Below are positions 16,098-22,731 of a stretch of DNA of 32,502 nucleotides, piece after piece. The stretch is from an uncultured Porticoccus sp. Its GTDB lineage: Bacteria; Pseudomonadota; Gammaproteobacteria; Pseudomonadales; Porticoccaceae. Within the stretch, counting starts at the first letter, position 1. Each line of letters begins with the position of its first letter. The stretch covers positions 1-32,502 of the forward strand of contig CAJIZZ010000008.1 in NCBI GenBank assembly GCA_905181945.1. Reading direction: 5' to 3'. The notes below the pieces were generated by a model, which was not told the DNA's origin, searched no databases, and was given only the letters and a program-made list of their open reading frames with translations. A program made the position numbers and the translations under genes.

Positions 16098-16633
16098 CAG
16101 TCTTCCATTTCGGGAAATGTTGATAAAAAATCTGTATCTCTACGCTCATCATGTTGCGTAAAATTTATAAAGACTTGCTCTGAGTTTAATTTACTGTATA
16201 TATTTATTCGACAATAATAAATTGAATTTAAACAACGAGATAAGTGTACTCCAATTTACTACTTCAAAATATACTGATTAACTTATACGCATTATTTGTA
16301 TTTTGAACTTACAACCAAAGCTAATCGGTTTGAACATACACAGTTTGAACGAAATTGAAAAATCAAAATTAAAGGTTAAAGGGTTCAGTAATTAAAATAA
16401 ATGGGTTGATAGGGCTATTTTGATGAGTAGTTTTTAGATTTTTAAGAGAATAATATAAATTTGCTATCGAAACTAAAAGCGCATCCCTAACATTCGATTT
16501 TGAAGAGGTTTAATTTCAGAAAGCGTTGCAAGCTTGTCCCAATTGAAATTCCACCCGCCTGACATCGATTTAGTACTTCTGCTAATCACCAGTTGGGTGT
16601 GAATTCTTTTTTTACATCCCATCTCATATTCTG
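16098..16633. other. AT-rich spacer upstream of the alternative oxidase
   Basis: About 535 bases with no strong gene. It must hold the oxidase promoter. I see three copies of TTTGAAC at 16302, 16329 and 16344 on the forward strand, and no clear NsrR, FNR or sigma70 site. The right part contains the 49-codon frame listed separately. A frame of about 45 codons without any start codon (reverse, about 16096-16230, reading QHDERRDTDFLSTFPEMEDWW) ends at the oxidase start and could be a former N-terminus. Confidence 0.35.
16473..16622 (-). CDS. 49-codon ORF of doubtful status after the repeat protein
   Basis: ATG at 16622 to TAG at 16475-16473 encodes a product with GGWNFNWDKLATLSEIKP and ends NRMLGMRF. 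The aromatic-rich middle and terminal Phe recall the end of a beta-barrel protein, so it may be a remnant. It has no convincing ribosome site and starts 11 bases after the MORN_2 gene ends. I do not recognise a family. Confidence 0.25.
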   Translation of the reverse strand: MGCKKRIHTQLVISRSTKSMSGGWNFNWDKLATLSEIKPLQNRMLGMRF

Positions 16634-17116
16634 TCAGTCACTAATCTTCACTCCGTTCTTATAGTTACCTTTGTTACCTAACTGACCATCATCATGGAAT
16701 TCAACCCACTCACCTTCTCTCTTACCATTCTTATAATTACCTTTTAAAAATAACTGACCATTGTCATAGTAACAAATCCACGCACCTTCTCTCTTGCCAT
16801 TCTTATGGTTACTTTTGCACTTTAACTGACCATCATCATGGAATTCAACCCATGCACCTTCTCTCTTACCATTCTTATAATTACCTTTGGAATTTAACTG
16901 ACCTTTACGGTGGTAAGTAATCCACTCACCTTCCATCTTACCGTTCTTGTAGTTACCTTTGTAATGTAACTGACCGCCAGCGTAGTAACAAATCCACGCA
17001 CCTTCTCTCTTACCATTCGTTATTGAACCGTTGAATGACCCAGTTACCTTTCCAGAAAAGGGAACGTCAGAGAATTTCTTATAGTAAACGCCATCACGTT
17101 GCACCAAGTCACGCAT
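16634..17116 (-). CDS. YwqK/MORN_2 repeat protein, separated from its signal peptide
   Basis: A 160-aa protein. The N-terminal DLVQRDGVYYKKFSDVPFSG leads into five repeats of 24 residues of the form GKREGAWxxYYxxGQLxxKGNYKN, the MORN_2 pattern of the YwqK family, sometimes labelled antitoxin-like. In relatives this N-terminal segment follows directly after a signal peptide. Here a signal-peptide frame (17180-17121) lies immediately upstream but in a +1-offset frame, so the ORF begins at an internal ATG without a ribosome-binding site. The gene is probably frame-broken, or needs a shift. Its relation to toxin-antitoxin function is unproven. Confidence 0.75.
   Translation of the reverse strand: MRDLVQRDGVYYKKFSDVPFSGKVTGSFNGSITNGKREGAWICYYAGGQLHYKGNYKNGKMEGEWITYHRKGQLNSKGNYKNGKREGAWVEFHDDGQLKCKSNHKNGKREGAWICYYDNGQLFLKGNYKNGKREGEWVEFHDDGQLGNKGNYKNGVKISD
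16650..17020 (-). repeat. Tandem 72-bp repeats inside the MORN_2 gene
   Basis: About five 72-bp units encode the 24-residue motif. DNA identity is high: the block CACCTTCTCTCTTACCATTC on the forward strand recurs at several units, and the segment encoding EFHDDGQL occurs twice almost unchanged. This points to recent unit duplication or gene conversion and to easy copy-number change. Confidence 0.75.
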
Positions 17117-17120
17117 AGTC

Positions 17121-17180
17121 TTAGTTCAACTTGGAGACGATAGGGGTGATGAAAGAGAGTATGGTTATTAGAGTTTTCAT
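17121..17180 (-). pseudogene. Out-of-frame signal peptide of the MORN_2 protein
   Basis: ATG at 17180 opens MKTLITILSFITPIVSKLN and stops at TAA 17123-17121, five bases before the ATG of the MORN_2 ORF. The sequence is a typical signal peptide with no mature part. Skipping one base before the TAA would continue as ...KTMRDLVQRDG in the downstream frame. I infer a single-base insertion in a formerly continuous exported protein. Confidence 0.5.
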
Positions 17181-17190
17181 TTCTTAATTA

Positions 17191-17301
17191 TTATTTTATT
17201 GATTTATTGTTCGGTTTATTTGTATATAACCTGCTTAGTAAAAAATAATAGATTACTGTCCAAACCACAATAATTGATATTCCTAATCCATGACCTTCCA
17301 T
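17191..17301 (-). CDS. 36-aa single-pass small membrane protein
   Basis: ATG at 17301 with AGGA eight bases upstream. The product has one hydrophobic helix (ISIIVVWTVIYYFLLS) and a polar basic tail (NKPNNKSIK), ending at TAA 17193-17191. It lies 10 bases before the signal-peptide frame of the MORN_2 gene, so both probably share a transcript. The 41-bp repeat copy A is 40 bases upstream. Function unknown. Confidence 0.5.
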   Translation of the reverse strand: MEGHGLGISIIVVWTVIYYFLLSRLYTNKPNNKSIK

Positions 17302-17341
17302 AATTTATGTCCTTATTGAAGTTAATTTAATCCTATTCCTG

Positions 17342-17382
17342 TTTTTACAGAGCACGCTCAAGCGGAGTGATTTTCAATTTCA
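17342..17382 (-). repeat. 41-bp leader repeat, copy A
   Basis: Matches 18168-18208 at 37 of 41 positions, with all four differences transitions. It lies just upstream (reverse strand) of the 36-aa membrane protein. Read on the reverse strand it begins TGAAATTGAAAA and ends CTCTGTAAAAA. It could be a duplicated promoter or 5' leader. No clean -35/-10 spacing was found. Confidence 0.7.
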
Positions 17383-17435
17383 GCTTTTAAATGATTGGGT
17401 GGCATGAGAGGAGCTTCTTGGAATGTGCTAAAGGC

Positions 17436-17682
17436 TTATGGATTAAAAAACTCATCAAATTTTTCTTCTGGCTGCCATCGCTGCAAGATAACTTTTAATG
17501 CATCCTGATAAAAACTCCTTAAAAAACTCTCGCGAGATTTAGCTGCCTCTCTTATTTACAGACCAAACAATAAGAATACCAATTACAATAAGAATACCTA
17601 AAACCTCTAAAACATAACCACTTACACCAATAAGATAGGCTAGAGTAAAGCCTATAAGCCCCGATAGTATGCGTAGAACCAT
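17436..17682 (-). pseudogene. Small membrane protein split by an apparent 2-base deletion
   Basis: ATG at 17682 opens a 47-aa frame (MVLRILSGLIGFTLAYLIG..., two hydrophobic helices) that stops at TAA 17541-17539 after WSVNKRGS. In another frame, a start-less stretch runs from 17555 to TAA 17438-17436 and reads REAAKSRESFLRSFYQDALK then ILQRWQPEEKFDEFFNP. Restoring two bases in the AGAGAG tract at the junction would give ...WSVNKREAAKSRESF..., an 82-aa protein with a membrane anchor and a cytosolic tail. The match in character and position supports one broken gene. Alternatively the 47-aa protein alone is functional. Confidence 0.5.
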
Positions 17683-17743
17683 TTGCCTAACTCATCCTTT
17701 AGTTTTTCTTTTCGTATTAATCCTTATTCTTTTTCTACCAAAT

Positions 17744-17923
17744 CTAGCTCTTCTTACTCTTCCAAGTTCCACCATATTGATACGTTTCTTCATATCTGGA
17801 TTGAACGTCCGTCAGACACTTCCTACAGTGAAACGCCTAATCTTTCAAACCTTGGTATCGACACCGATACAGCACTTCCTTTGCATCCTTACAGACAGAA
17901 CAATCCTTGGCTCTAACTCTCAT
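17744..17923 (-). pseudogene. Second copy of the 59-aa zinc-ribbon gene with an internal TAG
   Basis: About 84% identical by eye to 10157-10336 over the whole gene and some 20 bases upstream. It starts MRVRAKDCSVCKDAKEVLYR, keeps all the cysteines, and ends GGTWKSKKS. Codon 29, tryptophan (TGG) in the intact copy, is TAG at 17839-17837. The first base changes are otherwise mostly silent or conservative, so the nonsense change looks recent. No rescue such as a suppressor tRNA is visible. Confidence 0.75.
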
Positions 17924-17974
17924 AAAAATACACTATAACTCAAGTTGTCCAACTGTTTCTCTGCTAGACAGGTT

Positions 17975-18151
17975 TTATCTATTTCTTTGGCTTCTTTGGC
18001 TTCTAAGTCCCGCTTCTACTTTTTCAATTTCGTCCGCGGGAGATTTTCCTTCTCTTCGCCTCTGCCTCCACTGATGCTCTCTGTTGCTGACGTCATACTC
18101 TTGCCAAAAATAAAAACCAATCCATCTGATAAAGGTTGATTTACACCACAT
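17975..18151 (-). CDS. 58-aa basic hypothetical protein with N-terminal hydrophobic patch
   Basis: ATG at 18151 with an AAAGGAG site seven bases upstream. The product begins MWCKSTFIRWIGFYFWQEYD and continues as a charged helix (REHQWRQRRREGKSPADEIEK) ending RSQRSQRNR. Near the end another frame reads EAKEAKEIDKTCLAEKQLDN, which looks more protein-like, so a frame break near 18000 is possible. The 41-bp repeat copy B is 16 bases upstream. It precedes the zinc-ribbon pseudogene. Function unknown. Confidence 0.45.
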   Translation of the reverse strand: MWCKSTFIRWIGFYFWQEYDVSNREHQWRQRRREGKSPADEIEKVEAGLRSQRSQRNR

Positions 18152-18167
18152 AGCAATCTCCTTTCCT

Positions 18168-18208
18168 TTTTTACAGAGTACGCTCAAGTGAAGTGGTTTT
18201 CAATTTCA
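18168..18208 (-). repeat. 41-bp leader repeat, copy B
   Basis: The partner of 17342-17382. It lies directly upstream (reverse strand) of the 58-aa ORF. The two copies are 826 bases apart and in the same orientation, each placed before a small ORF. Confidence 0.7.
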
Positions 18209-18373
18209 CCTATTTTGTATGGGGGTGGGTACTATTAATAACAAGGAAACGGAATATAGCCCCCGTGCCCTAAATAAAGAGACTACTTTTTAGACTACTT
18301 TGGAAGTTTTTATATAGCAGGGAGTCTAAAAGCCAACTGTGGTATGGGATGTAGCGAGGTATAAAATAGATTA

Positions 18374-18460
18374 TGGTGCCCGGAGCCGGAATCGAACCGG
18401 CACGGTGTTTCCACCGAGGGATTTTAAGTCCCTTGCGTCTACCAATTTCGCCATCCGGGC
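18374..18460 (-). tRNA. leuZ: tRNA-Leu, anticodon UAA
   Basis: An 87-nt tRNA with encoded CCA. The acceptor arms GCCCGGA and TCCGGGC pair, the T arm is CCGGTTCGATTCCGG, and the anticodon loop CTTAAAA between AGGGA and TCCCT gives UAA. A long variable arm (CTCGGTGGAAACACCG) is typical for leucine. It follows tRNA-Cys as in the enterobacterial cysT-leuZ order. Its 3' end faces the accessory region. Confidence 0.96.
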
Positions 18461-18540
18461 ATAGTCAATGGATGGGCTAAACTACCAATTTTTGTTCTAG
18501 AATCTCACCATGCTGGCTGTTCTATTCTTTCAGTCTAAAA

Positions 18541-18614
18541 TGGAGGCGCGGGTCGGAATCGAACCGGCGTACACTGAGTTGCAGTCAGCTGCATGACCAC
18601 TCTGCCACCGCGCC
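18541..18614 (-). tRNA. cysT: tRNA-Cys, anticodon GCA
   Basis: A 74-nt tRNA with encoded CCA and discriminator U73. Acceptor GGCGCGG pairs with CCGCGCC, and the anticodon loop CTGCAAC gives GCA. It lies between pgsA and tRNA-Leu and is probably on the same transcript. The tRNA-Gly that precedes it in E. coli and Pseudomonas is absent here. Confidence 0.96.
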
Positions 18615-18701
18615 TTTTGGAGGCAGAATTGTACCCGAGAGGCTCATTAAAGAATAGTCTGAAGCTGCACTAATACGACAATAAACTCAAAGAAAATATA
18701 T

Positions 18702-19271
18702 TTAATCCTGCGAATCAGGCATTGAAGATAGCTCTGGCCATGCGGCACGAAGGTAAATAACCATCGTCCATAAAGTAAGAACAGCTGCGATATACAGCAG
18801 TATGGTGCCTAATATATCCCATTCAGGATGTTTGGTCGGATCTGCAGCAAGAAGCACTGTGATCGCAATCATCTGAAGGGCGGTCTTAATTTTTCCCAAA
18901 TAATTTACAGCCACACTGGTTCGCTTTCCAAGCTCCGCCATCCACTCGCGCAGTGCAGATATTATAATTTCTCGGCTCACTATCACTAGTGCAGGAAGAG
19001 CAAATAGCAACGTTGCGTGAACCTGAACCAGTACAAGCAATGCGGCTGAAACAATCAACTTGTCTGCAACAGGATCCAAAAAAGCGCCAAATGGCGTGTG
19101 CTGATCAAGCTTTCTCGCTAAGTAGCCATCTAACCAATCAGTCGCTGCTGCAATACCAAAAATAGAGGCGGCAGTAATATGCTTCCACTCCCAGGGAAGA
19201 TAAAAAACAACTACAAACACTGGGATCAGTAAAATACGCAGGAGCGTTAATATATTTGGCAAATTCCACAT
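18702..19271 (-). CDS. pgsA: CDP-diacylglycerol-glycerol-3-phosphate 3-phosphatidyltransferase
   Basis: A 189-aa membrane enzyme making phosphatidylglycerophosphate, the committed step to phosphatidylglycerol. The CDP-alcohol phosphotransferase motif DWLDGYLARKLDQHTPFGAF and LDPVADK is complete (D-x2-DG-x2-AR-x8-G-x3-D-x3-D). Several hydrophobic helices follow. It starts 41 bases after uvrC ends and precedes the two tRNA genes, the conserved uvrC-pgsA-tRNA arrangement of gammaproteobacteria. Confidence 0.96.
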   Translation of the reverse strand: MWNLPNILTLLRILLIPVFVVVFYLPWEWKHITAASIFGIAAATDWLDGYLARKLDQHTPFGAFLDPVADKLIVSAALLVLVQVHATLLFALPALVIVSREIIISALREWMAELGKRTSVAVNYLGKIKTALQMIAITVLLAADPTKHPEWDILGTILLYIAAVLTLWTMVIYLRAAWPELSSMPDSQD

Positions 19272-19312
19272 ATTTTGACTACCGAAAAAATCAGGAGGAT
19301 AAAAGTAACAAC

Positions 19313-21187
19313 TTATTCATTATGCAGGATACTGTAAATAGATTCAGCTACCTTTTTACTTATGCTTGGAACACGCATAAGCTCTGCGACGCTCGCTCGC
19401 TTAACCTCATTAATATCGCCAAAAAAACGCAACAATTCACGCCGACGCTTAGGGCCAACACCTTCTATTTCCTCCAGGCTTGAAGTTTTTCGTTTTTTGT
19501 CCCTTCGCTGCCTATGGCCAGTGATAGCAAATCGATGCGCCTCATCCCTAATTTGTTGAATTAACAATAATGCGGCAGAATCACTTTCCAGGACTAATTC
19601 TGTATAGTCATTTTTAGCATCTATGATGCCTTCCGAGCCTAATGAAGGGGCAAGTAAAAGCGTCTCAAAGCCAGATTTTCTGGTTCTCCCCTTACCCACT
19701 CCGACAATTTCAACTCCGATAACACCTAGCTCCTCAAGAACATTGGCCGCTTTTTTTAACTGGCCCAAGCCACCGTCTATCAACAAAATATCTGGCAACT
19801 TTTCTTCACCTTTTTGTAATCGCTTGTAGCGTCTAGTTAATGCCTGCTCCATAGCGGCATAGTCATCTCCCGCTGTTATATCTTTAATGTTAAAACGGCG
19901 ATAATCTGACTTGAGAGGGCCATTAGTATCAAAAACAACACAGGAGGCCACCGTTGCTTCTCCGCTGCTATGACTAATGTCGAAGCACTCAAGCCGGCCT
20001 GGTAGCTCTTGCAGGTTGAGCAATTTTTGTAGAGCTTCAAATTTTTGTAGCAAATTTTGTTTGGAGATAATGAGACTTTTAAGATTTTGATTGGCTGTTT
20101 GTTCTGCCAGCTCAATCCACTTTTTTCTGATAGCTCGACTTCTACACTTAAACTCAATTTTATATCCAGCAACAGAAGAGACGGCTGAGGCAAAAAGCTC
20201 GCTATCATCGAGTTTAGCATTTACGACAATTTCTTTTGGAAAATCCCCTTTTCCACCATCTCGCAGATAATATTGTGGGATAAAATGCTCTAGGATTTCT
20301 CCCGGAGAGGTCGCCAATGGGACGCGTGGATAAAACGTTCTACTGCCTAAAATTCTCCCCTGTCGAATATACAGGATATGGATACAGCCCTGTGAGCCGT
20401 CCTGAGAAGCTGCTACGATATCAATATTCTTGTTGCCTGACTCAACGACTTGCTCTGCCTGTATTTTTCTTAATGCGGTGATTTGGTCTCGCAAAATGGC
20501 AGCATGCTCAAAATTTAAATTCTTTGAGGACCAGTCCATTTCTACTTCAAATTTTTTGATGAGATTATCGCTTTTCCCCTCAAGAAACATTTTAGTATAA
20601 TCGACGTCTTGATGATAACTTTCAGGCGTTACTAGATCGACACAAGGTGCCGTACAGCGCTTAATTTGATACTGCAAACAAGGCCGAGTACGATTTTTAA
20701 AAAAACTATCCTCGCATTGTCTGACCTTAAATGTTTTTTGCAAAAAACTCATACTTTCGCGTACGGCCTGAACGCTAGGGAAAGGACCAAAATAACTACC
20801 TAGTCGCCTCTTGCTTCCACGATGGAATGCTAATTGCGGATATTTATCTTGATCTGAAAGGAATATATACGGGTAAGACTTATCATCCCTCAACAAGATA
20901 TTATAAGGAGGTAAATTTTGCTTAATAAGGTTCTGTTCAAGCAACAAGGCTTCGATTTCTGTCTGCGTCACCGTCACATCAATGGTGATGATACGATTTA
21001 CTAATGCCTGGGTCTTTATTGATAGGCCTGTTTTAGAGAAGTAACTGGCCACACGTTTCCGTAAATTCTTTGCTTTTCCTATATAAAGAATTGCTCCGTT
21101 CTCACCTAGCATTTGATAAATGCCTGGTCTTTGGGTGAGCCCTTTTAAGAAAGACTGCGCATCAAACGACGGACTATCGGTAGTCAT
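19313..21187 (-). CDS. uvrC: Excinuclease ABC subunit C
   Basis: A 624-aa nucleotide-excision-repair nuclease. The N-terminal GIY-YIG domain (RPGIYQMLGENGAILYIGKA) makes the 3' incision. A UvrB-binding UVR motif lies near residues 205-240. The RNase H-like domain for the 5' cut has ECFDISHSSGEATVASCVVF and LLIDGGLGQL. Helix-hairpin-helix repeats close the protein (LEEIEGVGPKRRRELLRFFG). It begins 2 bases after murB ends. The usual gacA/uvrY response regulator upstream is not present. Confidence 0.97.
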   Translation of the reverse strand: MTTDSPSFDAQSFLKGLTQRPGIYQMLGENGAILYIGKAKNLRKRVASYFSKTGLSIKTQALVNRIITIDVTVTQTEIEALLLEQNLIKQNLPPYNILLRDDKSYPYIFLSDQDKYPQLAFHRGSKRRLGSYFGPFPSVQAVRESMSFLQKTFKVRQCEDSFFKNRTRPCLQYQIKRCTAPCVDLVTPESYHQDVDYTKMFLEGKSDNLIKKFEVEMDWSSKNLNFEHAAILRDQITALRKIQAEQVVESGNKNIDIVAASQDGSQGCIHILYIRQGRILGSRTFYPRVPLATSPGEILEHFIPQYYLRDGGKGDFPKEIVVNAKLDDSELFASAVSSVAGYKIEFKCRSRAIRKKWIELAEQTANQNLKSLIISKQNLLQKFEALQKLLNLQELPGRLECFDISHSSGEATVASCVVFDTNGPLKSDYRRFNIKDITAGDDYAAMEQALTRRYKRLQKGEEKLPDILLIDGGLGQLKKAANVLEELGVIGVEIVGVGKGRTRKSGFETLLLAPSLGSEGIIDAKNDYTELVLESDSAALLLIQQIRDEAHRFAITGHRQRRDKKRKTSSLEEIEGVGPKRRRELLRFFGDINEVKRASVAELMRVPSISKKVAESIYSILHNE

Positions 21188-21189
21188 GG

Positions 21190-22242
21190 CTATTGGTACA
21201 CTCTTGGTTCAATTTCTAATGCAATACCAAATTTCTCTAAAACAGACGCCTGAATATCTGATGCTAAAGATAAGAGTTCATACCCAGATCCACCTAAATT
21301 GACAAGCACAAGAGCTTGTTGGTCATGTACCCCCACTCCATTTCTTTGGAACCCCTTCCATCCAGCTTTTTCGATCAAATAACCTGCGGCAATCTTCATG
21401 TTGCCATTATATAAATCATAGCTAGTTATATCTGGATACTCTTTTTTCAACGCAGTTTCAGCCTCCAAACTAATCACCGGATTCTTAAAAAAACTACCTG
21501 CATTGGGAATAATGGCAGGGTCAGGAAGCTTAGAACGACGAATAGAGGACACGATATCGGAGATCATTTTTGGGGTTAAAATTTCATGGAAGCTCTGGCC
21601 ATGCTTCATCTGCAGTTGCGTGTGAAGCTTCATTAAAGCCTGCTTAAGCGCCGGGTATTCAATACAAATGTCTGGTTTAGCCGAAAGACGGAAACTCACT
21701 GCTGTGATGATATATTCATCTTGGCCTGATTGCTTGAAGAAGCTATCTCGATAGCCAAACTGACAGTCACTCAAATCCATTCTTCTCACATCGCCTGTTG
21801 CCTTATGTGTCACCTCAAGGGAATCAAATCTCTCGCTCAATTCAACCCCATACGCACCAATATTCTGAATCGGTGCGGCACCCACACAGCCGGGTATCAA
21901 TGATAGGTTTTCAAGGCCATTCCAGCCCATTTCAAGAGTTTTTAGTACCAATTGATGCCAATTTTCACCAGCACCCACCTTGATCACCAGATCATCTTCT
22001 TTCTGAGAAGTTAACTCAATGCCCAGTATTGATATATGAACAACTAGCCCGGCTAGATCTCCAACCAATAAGACATTGCTGCCCGCCCCCAATATAATAA
22101 TTGACTGTTTGTGCTTTTTTCCCCAAGCAAGCGCTTCGGATAATTCAGCTTGCGAAGAAACAGAACAAAAATATTCTGCTGTTGATGGGAGAGCGAACGT
22201 ATTGTATTTTTGAAGAGAGACTTTTTTGGTAATTTGCAGCAT
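21190..22242 (-). CDS. murB: UDP-N-acetylenolpyruvoylglucosamine reductase
   Basis: A 350-aa FAD enzyme that reduces UDP-GlcNAc-enolpyruvate to UDP-MurNAc in peptidoglycan synthesis. FAD-binding LGAGSNVLLVGDLAG, SLIPGCVGAAPIQNIGAYG, the catalytic serine in NAGSFFKNP and the C-terminal glutamate in LEIEPRV are present. It is the longer E. coli type (type I). Its ATG shares one base with the TGA of the phosphatase upstream. Confidence 0.96.
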   Translation of the reverse strand: MLQITKKVSLQKYNTFALPSTAEYFCSVSSQAELSEALAWGKKHKQSIIILGAGSNVLLVGDLAGLVVHISILGIELTSQKEDDLVIKVGAGENWHQLVLKTLEMGWNGLENLSLIPGCVGAAPIQNIGAYGVELSERFDSLEVTHKATGDVRRMDLSDCQFGYRDSFFKQSGQDEYIITAVSFRLSAKPDICIEYPALKQALMKLHTQLQMKHGQSFHEILTPKMISDIVSSIRRSKLPDPAIIPNAGSFFKNPVISLEAETALKKEYPDITSYDLYNGNMKIAAGYLIEKAGWKGFQRNGVGVHDQQALVLVNLGGSGYELLSLASDIQASVLEKFGIALEIEPRVYQ

Positions 22243-22721
22243 CAGGCTAGCTGCCCAGATAAATGCTCAAACAAACCATTAGAAGCATCTTCAATAAGAT
22301 CTAGCACCTCTTCGAAGCCTTCTTTTCCGCCAGTATATGGATCAGGAACTTCTTTTTTTTCACTGCGGCTATAGTCTAGAAATAATCCCAGATGGCCCAC
22401 AAATTGTGGCGGGGTCATTACCTTTAAATCTAAAAGATTCTGCTTATCCATCGCCAACACATAATCAAATTCACTAAAATCTTCTGGCTTTACTTGGCGT
22501 GCCCTCAATTGTGTAAGATCGTAACCATGCTGAAAAGCTGCTTCACAGGCCCTAGGGTCTGGGGCTCGTCCTATATGCCAATCTCCTGTTCCAGCAGAAT
22601 CTACAATAATTTTGTGCTGCAAGCCCTCATCGATGATTTTTTTTTCAAAAATAGCATGCGCGGTGGGTGATCGGCATATATTGCCAAGACACACGAATAA
22701 CACTCTGATGGGTTCTTTCAC
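22242..22721 (-). CDS. Low-molecular-weight protein tyrosine phosphatase
   Basis: A 159-aa phosphatase with the P-loop VCLGNICRSPTAHA (nucleophilic Cys, Arg) near the N-terminus and the general-acid loop DPYTGG near the C-terminus. It is the widespread LMW-PTP of the kdsB-ptp-murB cluster seen in Pseudomonas. The physiological substrate is unknown; polysaccharide-synthesis tyrosine kinases are typical targets, but none is nearby. It starts 10 bases after kdsB. Confidence 0.93.
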   Translation of the reverse strand: MKEPIRVLFVCLGNICRSPTAHAIFEKKIIDEGLQHKIIVDSAGTGDWHIGRAPDPRACEAAFQHGYDLTQLRARQVKPEDFSEFDYVLAMDKQNLLDLKVMTPPQFVGHLGLFLDYSRSEKKEVPDPYTGGKEGFEEVLDLIEDASNGLFEHLSGQLA

Positions 22722-22731
22722 TAACTCTAAC

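Noticed and set aside
16650-17020. Regular 72-bp repeats considered as a CRISPR array.
   Set aside because: Units are coding, contiguous, without unique spacers, and translate to the 24-residue MORN_2 motif. No cas genes are present.
17669-17938. Forward-strand ORFs of 77 and 89 codons across the small-gene cluster.
   Set aside because: They run antisense to the 47-aa membrane gene and the zinc-ribbon pseudogene, have no ribosome site, and their serine/leucine/phenylalanine content reflects reverse-complement codons.
17342-18208. The 41-bp repeats as integron attC sites with gene cassettes.
   Set aside because: They lack the GTTRRRY/RYYYAAC core sites and the imperfect palindromic fold of attC, and no integrase is visible.
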